Positions 1 through 7,469 of a DNA stretch of 64,000 nucleotides are shown here, piece by piece. The stretch spans positions 1-64,000 of the forward strand of contig ONCJ01000001.1 of the NCBI GenBank assembly GCA_900316295.1. Direction: 5' to 3'. Within the stretch, counting starts at the first letter, position 1, and each line of letters starts with the position of its first letter. This DNA comes from an uncultured Prevotella sp. GTDB lineage: Bacteria; Bacteroidota; Bacteroidia; Bacteroidales; Bacteroidaceae. The notes below the pieces were generated by a model, which was not told where the DNA came from, ran no database searches, and was given only the letters and a program-made list of their open reading frames with translations. A program made the position numbers and the translations under genes.

Positions 1-608
1 GCTGTCTCTACAGAAGCCAAGCTGCTCTGCATCTGATCCTTAAGAGCGCTGATTGCTGAAGAGTTAGCGTCGCTCAGGTTGATGATCTCAGTCTTCATCG
101 CGTCAGCCTTCGTACTAATCAGAGTGTTCTGAGCAAGCAGAGTGTTGTTGAGCAGATTTGCTGCGCCAGAGATGGCAGCCTGGATCACATTACCCTGATG
201 GTCAATAGCGAGGGCAATAGCCCTGGTCTCACCTTCCACTTTACCAATAGCAAGAATCAACTTGCCATTCTCGGTCTGGATAGTCTGCATCAGACTTGCA
301 AACGAAGCCTGAGTTTGGGTGTTAAAGTTTATTACTGCTGCTGTGTTAGCGTTGATACCAGCAACGATGTTGTCACCCATAGTACCGAGGATCTGGTTTG
401 TTCCGCTGAATCCAGAGGTGATAGCAGAAGATACTGTCATGGTCATCGTTGCCGACTGATTGTTGATAGCCTCAACCAGTTTCGACCAGTCAGTGATGTA
501 AGTCCACTGAGCGTTAATCTCCGGGGCGTCGTTCTCACATGAAGAAAGGACACCTGTCATGCCTATTGTGCACAATAAGGCTACGACAATTCTTGTTAAT
601 TTTTTCAT
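1..608 (-). CDS. Surface/periplasmic lipoprotein, 5' part only
   Basis: The reading frame is open from an ATG at 608 on the minus strand to the window edge, so the 3' end is missing (about 202 codons visible). The protein starts with a classic lipoprotein signal: basic MKKLTR, a hydrophobic stretch, and the lipobox LSSC with Cys24. The mature part begins ENDAPE, as in many Bacteroidota exported lipoproteins. The rest is rich in Ala, Ser, Thr, Asn and Gln with few prolines, has repeated phrases on NTLLAQNT and SALKDQMQSS, and looks like long amphipathic helix or coiled coil. I do not recognise a family and assign no function. The start is supported by the signal peptide and by AAATAACAAAA just before the ATG. 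Its upstream region is the repeat-rich spacer 609-1192. Confidence 0.85.
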   Translation of the reverse strand, partial: MKKLTRIVVALLCTIGMTGVLSSCENDAPEINAQWTYITDWSKLVEAINNQSATMTMTVSSAITSGFSGTNQILGTMGDNIVAGINANTAAVINFNTQTQASFASLMQTIQTENGKLILAIGKVEGETRAIALAIDHQGNVIQAAISGAANLLNNTLLAQNTLISTKADAMKTEIINLSDANSSAISALKDQMQSSLASVET

Positions 609-835
609 TTTTGTTATTTGAATTTTAGGTTAAAAAAAAGAAAAAACAGATTGAATTCTGTTACAAAAGAACAACATAAAAAGGAAAAAAAAGAATTTTT
701 TGTTGAAAAAATGACCATAACAGTTAAATTTTAACCTCCGTTAACAGAAAGACTTAGTTTCTTTACTCACGCGTACATATTATATATATAGGACGAGAAA
801 ATTCTTTCCTTCCTTTCTTCGATGTTTATATTTTA

Positions 836-985
836 CTCAACTTTCGCAAGTTGAGAGGAGTTAAAGGAGTTAAGGGAGTTAAAGGAGTTAAGGACAAATG
901 TTTTACTTCTTAAATCTCTACTCCTATAGGTCCTTTAACTCCCTTAACTCCTTTAACTCCAAAAGTTGAGCGAATGCGAAACTTG
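836..985. repeat. Inverted pair of 9-base tandem arrays
   Basis: Four units of GGAGTTAAR run from 857 to 892. A 29-base stretch (857-885) is repeated as a perfect reverse complement at 932-960, with a 46-base gap. A separate hairpin, CTCAACTT-TCGC-AAGTTGAG, sits at 836-855, and a related AGTTGAG...CGAAACTT motif follows the right arm. The whole could form a long stem or cruciform between two minus-strand genes. There is no coding potential. Confidence 0.9.
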
Positions 986-999
986 AATATTCGTCGGTA

Positions 1000-1099
1000 G
1001 TTTGAAGCTTCAAACCGTTGGTTTAAGGCCCCAAACCGTTGGTTTAAGGCCGCAAACTGTTGGTTTGGGGCCTTAAACTAATGGTTTGCGGATGCAAAC
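1000..1099 (-). repeat. 100-base five-dyad element, copy A
   Basis: Five 16-base imperfect palindromes of form GTTT-N8-AAAC are separated by four 5-base spacers (CGTTG, CGTTG, TGTTG, TAATG), so 5x16 + 4x5 = 100 bases with a pitch of 21. The first dyad, GTTTGAAGCTTCAAAC, is a perfect palindrome; the next three have a GGCC core. The reverse complement matches 32367-32466 at 97 of 100 positions. It lies downstream of the glycosyltransferase gene. Its function is unknown; iterated protein-binding sites or a termination/REP-like element are both possible. Confidence 0.9.
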
Positions 1100-1110
1100 T
1101 ACAACACATT

Positions 1111-1192
1111 GACTTTTCTTGATATTGACAGACGAGCTTTTCCTGATATTAAAGGACAAACTTTTCTGCTATTAACAGGCTGACTTTTCGGG
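1111..1192. repeat. Degenerate 24-base tandem repeat
   Basis: CTTTTC recurs at 1113, 1137, 1161 and 1184 (spacing 24, 24, 23), each time followed by a diverged form of TGATATTAACAGGC. The array runs up to the stop codon of the glycosyltransferase at 1193. With the two repeats before it, it fills most of the 584-base gene-free spacer. The part at 609-835 shows only AT-rich leader-like sequence. Confidence 0.65.
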
Positions 1193-1939
1193 TTATGCTT
1201 GCGCTATCTTTGGGTACTTACGGAACCATCCGTCCCATCTGAGACGCATGACACCGAAGAAGGCTTCGCCGAAGATGCCGCCGCTCATCTTGCTTACTCC
1301 CTCCCGACGGTTGACGAAGATGACTGGCACTTCCTTTATCTTGAAGCCAATCTTATATGCCGTATACTTCATCTCTATCTGGAAGGCATAGCCCTTGAAG
1401 CGTATCTTGTCGAGCTCGATGGTCTCCAAGACACGACGCTTGTAGCACTTGAAGCCAGCGGTGGTGTCGTGGACCTTGAAGCCCGTGACCATACGTACGT
1501 ATTTGGATGCGAAATAGCTCATGAGGACTCTGCCGATGGGCCAGTTCACCACGTTGACTCCGCTGATATAGCGTGAGCCCACAGCCACATCGTAGCCCTC
1601 GTCGTGGCAGGCGCTGTAGAGGCGCGGCAGGTCGTGAGGGTCGTGAGAGAAGTCAGCGTCCATCTCGAAGACATAGTCATACTGACGCTCCAGCGCCCAC
1701 TTGAAGCCCGTGATGTAGGCTGTGCCGAGTCCCAGCTTGCCCGAACGCTCAAGGAGGAACAGACGGTCGGAATACTCCCTCTGCATCAGTCCCTTGACGA
1801 TGTCAGCCGTTCCGTCGGGACTGCCGTCGTCGATGATGAGGATGTGGAACTCTTTCTCGAGGGAGAACACCGCCCTGATAATGTTCTCTATGTTCTCCTT
1901 CTCGTTATAGGTAGGTATGATTACGATACTGTCTGACAT
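1193..1939 (-). CDS. Polyprenol-phosphate mannose synthase (GT2, DPM1-like)
   Basis: This is a family 2 glycosyltransferase of the dolichol/polyprenol-phosphate mannose synthase type. It transfers mannose (or a similar sugar) from a nucleotide sugar to a polyprenyl phosphate at the cytoplasmic face of the membrane, giving a lipid-linked donor for extracytoplasmic glycosylation. The GT-A fold starts at once: PTYNEKENI (9-17), the nucleotide-binding DDGSPDGT (37-44), and the metal-binding DAD (94-96). At 248 residues it matches the soluble single-domain DPM1 class; there is no C-terminal membrane extension. A -7 element, TATTTTTG, lies at 2013-2006 before the ATG. The sugar specificity cannot be read from sequence. 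Confidence 0.9.
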   Translation of the reverse strand: MSDSIVIIPTYNEKENIENIIRAVFSLEKEFHILIIDDGSPDGTADIVKGLMQREYSDRLFLLERSGKLGLGTAYITGFKWALERQYDYVFEMDADFSHDPHDLPRLYSACHDEGYDVAVGSRYISGVNVVNWPIGRVLMSYFASKYVRMVTGFKVHDTTAGFKCYKRRVLETIELDKIRFKGYAFQIEMKYTAYKIGFKIKEVPVIFVNRREGVSKMSGGIFGEAFFGVMRLRWDGWFRKYPKIAQA

Positions 1940-2005
1940 CGGTTTGAGTATGTTTTTAGAAGTGGCTTCAGCGTCTATGTACTATCTTTCCACGATATGC
2001 ACCTG

Positions 2006-2013
2006 CAAAAATA
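2006..2013 (-). promoter_or_regulatory. Bacteroidota -7 element before the mannose synthase
   Basis: TATTTTTG on the minus strand, 67 bases upstream of the ATG at 1939, fits the TAnnTTTG consensus. No clear -33 TTG was found. Confidence 0.5.
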
Positions 2014-2110
2014 AGAATGTTTTTCCAAACATCCAAAGAAAAACAAGGAAAATGGTTCAAATCAGCATCCAAAACGATAGGAATTGGAAGGAATGATGCT
2101 CGAATGGTTT

Positions 2111-2176
2111 TCAGAACCGCCAGCTCAGTCCTGCCTGCCAATCCCATGCCTGCATGGTGGAGTGAGGATGTTTCAC
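2111..2176 (-). pseudogene. Remnant of an outer-membrane beta-barrel C-terminus
   Basis: After an in-frame TGA, about 21 codons read on the minus strand and end WDWQAGLSWRF followed by TGA. Alternating aromatic/small residues with a terminal Phe are the signature of a last beta-barrel strand of an outer-membrane protein. No start codon or larger frame belongs to it, so it looks like a decayed gene end left between plsC and the mannose synthase. The short length leaves chance possible. Confidence 0.3.
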
Positions 2177-2204
2177 CTTAATCTTTCACCTTTCAACTTT
2201 CACT
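2171..2204. repeat. 7-base tandem array over the plsC stop codon
   Basis: Units TTTCACC, TTAATC, TTTCACC, TTTCAAC, TTTCACT (plus strand). The last unit contains the TCA that is the plsC stop codon (TGA at 2202-2200), so the array begins inside the gene end. Confidence 0.7.
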
Positions 2205-3000
2205 GGTCTGGATTCTCTACATAGCCTTGATATTCTGGTACAAGAGCTGAATTGATAGCTGCATACGCCTTCTGCATAGTCTCTCGCCCAATGGTCTCAT
2301 GACTCTCCTCATTCCATCCTCCTTGCTCCTCGTTCCCCGTATAAGGTATCGGCTCATGGATGGTGAGACTTAGCGGATGCCAAATGGCGTAATGGAAGTC
2401 GCGGGTGCGTGGCATCACATTGAAAGAGCCATTGATAGTCAGCGGACAGACAGGCAGCTGAAGCTCGTCGGCAAGCATAAAGGCTCCGCGTCGGAACTGT
2501 CCCATGTGTCCAGTGAAGGTACGTGCTCCCTCTGGGAATACCACGAGCGACATACCATCCTGAAGAGTCTCACGCGCCTTGTCATACGTAGCACGTATCT
2601 TGCTCGCACCACGCTTGTCAACGAAGATATGGCGAGCGGCGGCACAGGCTGGTCCCACGAGTGGCATCTTACGTAGCGACAGCTTCATCATCCACTTGAA
2701 GTTACGATTGAGATAGCCATAGATAAGGAACACATCGAAGAATCCCTGATGGTTGGCTACGAAGACATAGCTTTGTCCCTTCTTGAGGTGCTCGCGCCCT
2801 TCGATCTTGACTGGTAAAAGCAACACAGTACATATAAAACGCGACCACAGCTTGCCTGGATAATAGCCCCAGAAATGGCCATTGCCAAGGAAGCAGCCAA
2901 TTATGGTAGTTAGCGACGTTATGACAGACGCCAAGAGTATGAGCGGCAGCGCTATGAAAGTCTGATAGATACGATATATAATACGTAATGCGATATTCAT
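2200..3000 (-). CDS. plsC: 1-acyl-sn-glycerol-3-phosphate acyltransferase (PlsC family)
   Basis: It adds the second acyl chain to lysophosphatidic acid to make phosphatidic acid, the phospholipid precursor, at the inner membrane. A hydrophobic N-terminus (about 8-40, probably one or two membrane segments) precedes the acyltransferase domain. The catalytic block NHQGFFD (H84, D89, the HX4D motif) and the acceptor-binding block FPEGAR (155-160) are both intact. The length of 266 is normal. It is the last gene of the DUF4369-pyrC-phosphoesterase-plsC operon; only 9 bases separate it from the gene before. PlsC-like enzymes may also use other lysolipids, so the exact substrate is inferred. Confidence 0.9.
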   Translation of the reverse strand: MNIALRIIYRIYQTFIALPLILLASVITSLTTIIGCFLGNGHFWGYYPGKLWSRFICTVLLLPVKIEGREHLKKGQSYVFVANHQGFFDVFLIYGYLNRNFKWMMKLSLRKMPLVGPACAAARHIFVDKRGASKIRATYDKARETLQDGMSLVVFPEGARTFTGHMGQFRRGAFMLADELQLPVCPLTINGSFNVMPRTRDFHYAIWHPLSLTIHEPIPYTGNEEQGGWNEESHETIGRETMQKAYAAINSALVPEYQGYVENPDQ

Positions 3001-3009
3001 GATGAGTAA

Positions 3010-4290
3010 TTATTTCTTTGGTCCCTCAACCTTTTTTCTTAACGTGATAACAACTATCTCGGGTGGTACTCCGAGTCGCATGGGCACCAGTCCGCCGACA
3101 CCACTGGTGACATAGAGGCACCTGCCGTTCTGCTGATATAGTCCAGCGTCTTCCGGATAGGTTAATCTTGTGGGGCGAATAGAGCCAATACCGATCTGTC
3201 CGCCATGAGTATGGCCTGAGAGGGTGAGCTGAGGTGTCGGTTTATGTTTGTTAGATAATGGCAGGATGATGTCATCCCATGCCTGCGGATTGTGCTGGAG
3301 CATAATGACAAAGGCATTATTGGGTACTCCATGCATAGCCCGATTGATGTCCGAATAGTCGATGGAGCGTTGTCCCTGCTTGCGTGGCGGTTTGCTATAA
3401 TTGCCCGTGCCCACTATATATATTGATGATGAGTCGCGAGTGATACGGCGGCTTTCGTTGTCAAGCAGATCATAGCCAAGCATTGAGCGCTGTACCTCCT
3501 TCATCCTCTCAACAATCTGCGCTCCTCGTATTCCCAATCCATAAGGCTCGCCTACACGTAGCCCATCAACGTTCGACGTTCCATGTTCCACGTTTCTTGC
3601 TTCCCGAAATAGCGCATAGTCAGCATAGTCGTGATTGCCAAGGACAGAATATGTATTCTTCATCTGGCTTAGGATACCGCTCACCTCCTCCACCTCTTCA
3701 GGTACCACATTCTGCAGGTCGCCTGTGAAACAGATGATGTCAGGTTTCTGAGATATGATACTGTCAACCGTTTTCTGCAGCATCTTCCGACGAGAACCGC
3801 TATAGGTACCTACATGCAGGTCGCTGACGTGGACAAGACGATAGCCGTCAAAGGCTTCAGGCAGATCGGAATACCACAATTCGACATGCCGGACTTCAAG
3901 ATTATTAAACCCGACCAGACTGCCGTATGCATAGAGTATGGCAGAGCAGACGGCAAGCAAAGAGCCGATAGCTACTGTGACAAGCGAACGAGCACCACGC
4001 CGGTGATTGAACAGCCAACCGACAAATGAGCACAGGGCATATATCGCTTTGGGAATGACAAAGATGCCCAGCAGCCACAGATAGATGTCTATCCACACCT
4101 TGTTGTGCGGAATAAAACCGTCTTGTGCCGCCAGCCAACAGGTAAATATGAGCATGAGCATACAAGGAATCCACCATAACAGACGCTTCCACACAGCCAA
4201 AGACCGACGGGTGCGTAGGAAATGATAGTCGATCCACACATCGGGGAGCACTATCAGGATGATGAAAAACAAGATGCTTCGTACTATCAT
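3010..4290 (-). CDS. Membrane-anchored metallophosphoesterase (YkuE-like)
   Basis: An N-terminal membrane part with about four hydrophobic segments (2-18, 40-55, 68-92, 104-125) is followed by a calcineurin-like phosphoesterase domain. The metal-binding motifs are in order: SDLHVG (D157, H159), TGDLQ (D191), LGNHDY (N219, H220, D221) and LSGHTHGGQ near 363. Family members cleave phosphomonoesters or diesters; related membrane forms act on lipid intermediates such as UDP-diacylglucosamine, but the substrate here is not known. An unusual loop, residues 233-242 (NVEHGTSNVD), is encoded by a 7-base tandem array inserted between conserved motifs. The gene lies between pyrC (12-base gap) and plsC (9-base gap), so co-transcription is likely. 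Confidence 0.85.
   Translation of the reverse strand: MIVRSILFFIILIVLPDVWIDYHFLRTRRSLAVWKRLLWWIPCMLMLIFTCWLAAQDGFIPHNKVWIDIYLWLLGIFVIPKAIYALCSFVGWLFNHRRGARSLVTVAIGSLLAVCSAILYAYGSLVGFNNLEVRHVELWYSDLPEAFDGYRLVHVSDLHVGTYSGSRRKMLQKTVDSIISQKPDIICFTGDLQNVVPEEVEEVSGILSQMKNTYSVLGNHDYADYALFREARNVEHGTSNVDGLRVGEPYGLGIRGAQIVERMKEVQRSMLGYDLLDNESRRITRDSSSIYIVGTGNYSKPPRKQGQRSIDYSDINRAMHGVPNNAFVIMLQHNPQAWDDIILPLSNKHKPTPQLTLSGHTHGGQIGIGSIRPTRLTYPEDAGLYQQNGRCLYVTSGVGGLVPMRLGVPPEIVVITLRKKVEGPKK
3567..3594. repeat. In-frame 7-base array (CRACGTT family)
   Basis: Plus-strand units CAACGTT, CGACGTT, CCATGTT, CCACGTT inside the metallophosphoesterase gene; the frame is kept. The same unit family lies inside aroB at 36614-36648, in the opposite orientation to its gene. 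Confidence 0.8.
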
Positions 4291-4302
4291 TATGACAGGT
4301 AG

Positions 4303-5655
4303 TTAGTGAAAGGCAAGCATGTCGCCACGTACCGTGTCGTCAAACTCACCATTATTATATATGTGGCGACCACTACAGAACGTATGTTCTACACGCCAAC
4401 GGAAGGTATGTCCCTCTAACGGGCTCCACCCACATTTGCTTTGTATCTGTTCTTTTGTCAATGTCCAGTGGCTGTCTGGGCGAACGACGGTGACGTCTGC
4501 ATGATAGCCCTCACGCAGATAGCCCCTTCGGGTGATGCCGAAGAGAGTGGCGGGCTGATGCGCCATAAGCTCCACCATTCGTTCAATGGAGAGTATGCCT
4601 GCATCAACAAGATCTAACATGGCGACAAGCGAGAACTGGACCATCGGCATTCCTGATGCTGCCCTGGCACATCCGCCCTGCTTCTGCGACAAGAGATGAG
4701 GTGCATGGTCGGTGGCAATGGTAGTGATGCGTCCATCGGTCAGGGCGCTACGCAGAGCCTCACGGTCGGCAGACGACTTCACGGCGGGATTGCACTTAAT
4801 AAGAGAGCCCTTTGACAAATAGTCATCGCTCGAAAAGAGCAGATGGGCTACACAAGCCTCAGCGGTGATTGAGGGAGGAGGGAGGAAGGAGGAAGGAGAA
4901 TATGGCGAAAACAGGTCGAGTTCGGCAGCAGTAGAGATGTGTGCCACATGCAGTCGAGCACCAAAGGTACGAGCCAACTGAACAGCCAGCGCAGACGACT
5001 CATAGCATGCCTCCTCGCTACGTATTATCGGATGAAGAGCCACCAAAGGGTCGTCGCCATAGGCCTTCTTCATCTGCTCCATGTTACGATTGATGGTTTC
5101 CGTGTCTTCGCAATGAGCTACTACTGGCAGGTCCGCTTCCTTTGCCTTCTCAAACACTTTCAATAGCGAAGCGTATTTATCCACAAGCATATTGCCCGTA
5201 GAAGAACCCATGAACAACTTGATTCCAGGTACCATACTGCGATCCAGCTGACTGAAGAGCTGATAGTTATCATTAGTAGCTCCGAAGAAGAATCCGTAGT
5301 TGACATGACTCTTCTCTGCTGCTAAGGTATATTTTTCATTGAGCGCTTCAAGGGTAGTCGTCTGAGGAACGGTGTTGGGCATGTCGAGATAGGAGGTGAC
5401 GCCACCAAAGGCTGCCGCCCTACTCTCGGTGTAGATATCTGCCTTGTCGGTAAGTCCTGGTTCGCGGAAATGGACATGAGTGTCGATGATGCCAGGGAGG
5501 ACATAACAGCCAGAGGCATCAATGACTTCACACTCCTCAGCCGTCGCTCCTCGTTCTGCTACAGCAGAAATAATGCCATCATCGAGAAGAAGGTCTCCTT
5601 TGAGAGACCTTCCGTCGCTTACAATGATGCCACCTTTTATAAGTGTTTTGGTCAT
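4303..5655 (-). CDS. pyrC: Dihydroorotase
   Basis: It closes carbamoyl-aspartate to dihydroorotate, step three of pyrimidine synthesis, in the cytoplasm. The zinc site DTHVHFREPG (H60, H62), the substrate loop MPNTVPQT, KLFMGSSTGN, the histidine motifs VVAHCED and HVAHIST, and the catalytic aspartate in ATDHAPH are all present. The length of 450 fits the long (type I-like) class. The start follows the DUF4369 gene by 6 bases. Residues about 252-261 (Ser/Pro-rich, FSPYSPSSFLPPPS) come from an in-frame 7-base repeat on the plus strand and interrupt a loop, not a motif. The phosphoesterase and plsC follow within a few bases. Confidence 0.95.
   Translation of the reverse strand: MTKTLIKGGIIVSDGRSLKGDLLLDDGIISAVAERGATAEECEVIDASGCYVLPGIIDTHVHFREPGLTDKADIYTESRAAAFGGVTSYLDMPNTVPQTTTLEALNEKYTLAAEKSHVNYGFFFGATNDNYQLFSQLDRSMVPGIKLFMGSSTGNMLVDKYASLLKVFEKAKEADLPVVAHCEDTETINRNMEQMKKAYGDDPLVALHPIIRSEEACYESSALAVQLARTFGARLHVAHISTAAELDLFSPYSPSSFLPPPSITAEACVAHLLFSSDDYLSKGSLIKCNPAVKSSADREALRSALTDGRITTIATDHAPHLLSQKQGGCARAASGMPMVQFSLVAMLDLVDAGILSIERMVELMAHQPATLFGITRRGYLREGYHADVTVVRPDSHWTLTKEQIQSKCGWSPLEGHTFRWRVEHTFCSGRHIYNNGEFDDTVRGDMLAFH
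4874..4900. repeat. In-frame 7-base array in pyrC
   Basis: Plus-strand units GGAGGAG, GGAGGAA, GGAGGAA, GGAGAA, encoding a Ser/Pro/Leu/Phe loop of the dihydroorotase on the other strand. Confidence 0.7.
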
Positions 5656-5661
5656 CAGAAA

Positions 5662-6483
5662 TTATTTCTTGGCGATGGTATCGCCAGCCATCTCCGCAGG
5701 TGTTGGTGGTGCTACTGGCGCACCAAGAGTAGTACCTGGGGCTGGCGGCGGAGTAAGCGGATTGGTATCCGCCATACCATTCATTATGTCTTGATTACGG
5801 TTAGCTGCTTCGATATATTCCTTGACGTAAGGATCGCTCTTAAACTTATCGCTCGCCTTGCTCAGGATATCCTCAATCCATGGTGTGAGGACAGGGACAT
5901 CATAGCCTGACGTCACCATCATAAAGGCACCTGGACCGAGGACATTGTCGAAGTTCTCTGTGACAAAACTTGTCACCAGTTTGTCCATCTTGCCATTGAT
6001 GACCTCATCTTGAGCAATAAGCTGGCGTGTGACGGCATCCATATCGCTGCCATTCATGATAGCCTGGTCGTGCTTATGGATAAGGTCGAGTTGTTCGCTC
6101 TGTAGCTGGTCGAGGTTTTTCAGGAACTCATACAGCTTATCATTGAGTGGAGTACCACCGAGGGTACGCTGTGTATTGTCAATACGAATGGCTATGTCAC
6201 CCTTCTCCAACACCAGCGGCAAGAGGCTCTCCTCGTCCATATAGAGGTTAGCCATACATGTAGAATCCACATTGCCTGCAAGAGCAAACTGGCCGTGTAC
6301 CACCTCGCAGGAGTCTATATTTGTAAGGTTTTCGTTCTTGATAATCTTCAAATACAAGCGATGACCATCCAACATCGGTACGTTGGATGTTCCCTGAATA
6401 TTATACGACTGGGCACACGATGTCAAAAGCAGCATGGAAGCCAGTACGTAAAGTCCATTCTTCAATCTACAATACTTGTTCAT
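5662..6483 (-). CDS. DUF4369-type lipoprotein
   Basis: The signal peptide ends in the lipobox LLLTSC (Cys23). Residues about 28-125 (QGTSNVPMLDGHRLYLKII... through a Gly-Asp-Ile stretch) match the DUF4369 pattern seen at the N-terminus of many Bacteroidota thioredoxin-like lipoproteins. No thioredoxin CxxC follows; instead there is a helical part and a Pro/Ala-rich tail (NPLTPPPAPGTTLGAPVAPP). The product is probably a periplasm-facing lipoprotein of unknown role. It is the first gene of the operon that continues with pyrC. A -7 element lies so close to the ATG that the mRNA may have no leader. Confidence 0.8.
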   Translation of the reverse strand: MNKYCRLKNGLYVLASMLLLTSCAQSYNIQGTSNVPMLDGHRLYLKIIKNENLTNIDSCEVVHGQFALAGNVDSTCMANLYMDEESLLPLVLEKGDIAIRIDNTQRTLGGTPLNDKLYEFLKNLDQLQSEQLDLIHKHDQAIMNGSDMDAVTRQLIAQDEVINGKMDKLVTSFVTENFDNVLGPGAFMMVTSGYDVPVLTPWIEDILSKASDKFKSDPYVKEYIEAANRNQDIMNGMADTNPLTPPPAPGTTLGAPVAPPTPAEMAGDTIAKK

Positions 6484-6488
6484 ACGGA

Positions 6489-6496
6489 CAAAAGTA
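6489..6496 (-). promoter_or_regulatory. -7 element right at the DUF4369 start codon
   Basis: TACTTTTG on the minus strand ends only 5 bases before the A of the ATG at 6483. Transcription starting the usual 5-8 bases downstream would begin at or next to the start codon. Confidence 0.5.
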
Positions 6497-6579
6497 ATAT
6501 GTATAGTTGATGTAGAGAAATAAATTTGCGCTATTTAAAAAAAAAGTGGCTCTTTTTGGAGTTTTTAAGTTTTACGTGT

Positions 6580-6993
6580 TTACTTCTCATCCTTCAGTTC
6601 ACTCGATATACGGTGCATGGTGTACATTTCAAGCAGTGCTGCGACAAGTAAGAGTACCACCCATTTATTATATGTATACACAACAAAATTGTCGTAGGTG
6701 ACTCCTGACAGATGTGAGCGTACCACCCCATACTGCTGTTCGATCATGAGCAAGCCCGAAAGCACAAAACACACTTCGGCAAAACCCATGATACGACGCA
6801 GACGACGCACTGTGAGCATATTGCCATCATATCGTTGCAGGCTCTGCATGGAGACAAACGCAACAGCCCCGACCATATAGACAATAGCAGCTATAGACTG
6901 GCAGAAGAGCATCGCAAAACAACCTGCGCCGACTACCATCAGTACGCCACCAACAAGATAGACCACGCTCTGCCACTTATTCAGTCTCCTCAT
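6580..6993 (-). CDS. Small four-helix membrane protein
   Basis: The 137-residue protein has four hydrophobic stretches (about 9-27, 30-50, 68-85, 107-125), short loops and a charged C-terminal tail (SSELKDEK). No family or catalytic motif was recognised. It starts inside the end of the FtsB/DivIC-like gene (17-base overlap), so the two are translationally linked; a cell-envelope or division-related role is only suggested by that neighbour. Confidence 0.75.
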   Translation of the reverse strand: MRRLNKWQSVVYLVGGVLMVVGAGCFAMLFCQSIAAIVYMVGAVAFVSMQSLQRYDGNMLTVRRLRRIMGFAEVCFVLSGLLMIEQQYGVVRSHLSGVTYDNFVVYTYNKWVVLLLVAALLEMYTMHRISSELKDEK

Positions 6994-7327
6994 CGCCTTC
7001 TTCTTTTGCTTTTACGGGGATGTCGACATCATCACTCAGCACGAAGATGTCCTCATCATCAGTCTTCATGAAATAACGCTCACGAGCAATCTTGGCAATA
7101 GCGTCAGGATTCTTCTGCAACTCGTGCAGACGACGAGAGTCAGCCTCATATCGCTTGGTATATTTCTCAATCTCCGCTTTCAGCTGATCTATCTCGCGTT
7201 CGTACTTGAATCGTTGTATCATACTGTTCTCATCGATAAAGACTACAAACAGCACACCCACTACGATAACAATATGATACTTGAAATGGCTAAGAAAAGC
7301 CCATATATAATCTTTTACTTTTTTCAT
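6977..7327 (-). CDS. FtsB/DivIC-like septum formation protein
   Basis: The 116-residue bitopic protein has a short cytoplasmic N-terminus, one membrane helix (about 17-33), then a coiled coil (about 40-75, FKYEREIDQLKAEIEKY...) and the conserved RERYFMK block near 90-96. This is the pattern of the septum formation initiator family, which links early and late divisome proteins on the outer side of the membrane. The acidic tail (DDEDIFVLSDDVD) is typical of Bacteroidota members. FtsB and DivIC cannot be told apart here. A -7 element, TATCTTTG, lies at 7354-7347. Confidence 0.85.
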   Translation of the reverse strand: MKKVKDYIWAFLSHFKYHIVIVVGVLFVVFIDENSMIQRFKYEREIDQLKAEIEKYTKRYEADSRRLHELQKNPDAIAKIARERYFMKTDDEDIFVLSDDVDIPVKAKEEGDEETE

Positions 7328-7346
7328 ATCATCAGAGTTTCGCTTG

Positions 7347-7354
7347 CAAAGATA
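7347..7354 (-). promoter_or_regulatory. -7 element of the FtsB-like operon
   Basis: TATCTTTG on the minus strand, 20 bases before the ATG at 7327. Confidence 0.6.
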
Positions 7355-7394
7355 CGATTAAGTGAGGACAACACAAAAGAAAACTGCAGAAAAA

Positions 7395-7429
7395 ATTACG
7401 CATTAAGCATTACGAATTACGCATTATTT
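7395..7429. repeat. 7-base array upstream of dnaX
   Basis: Five units: ATTACGC, ATTAAGC, ATTACGA, ATTACGC, ATTATTT. The array ends 3 bases before the -7 element. The same units precede lysS at 49803-49837. Confidence 0.85.
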
Positions 7430-7432
7430 TCG

Positions 7433-7440
7433 TACCTTTG
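7433..7440 (+). promoter_or_regulatory. dnaX -7 element
   Basis: TACCTTTG, 29 bases before the dnaX ATG. The region where a -33 TTG should lie is occupied by the 7-base array. Confidence 0.65.
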
Positions 7441-7469
7441 TCCCCATATTTTATAGAAAACACAAAAAA

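Noticed and set aside
1000..1099. CRISPR array
   Set aside because: The repeats are 16 bases with fixed 5-base spacers of nearly constant sequence and no cas genes; CRISPR spacers would be unique and about 30 bases.
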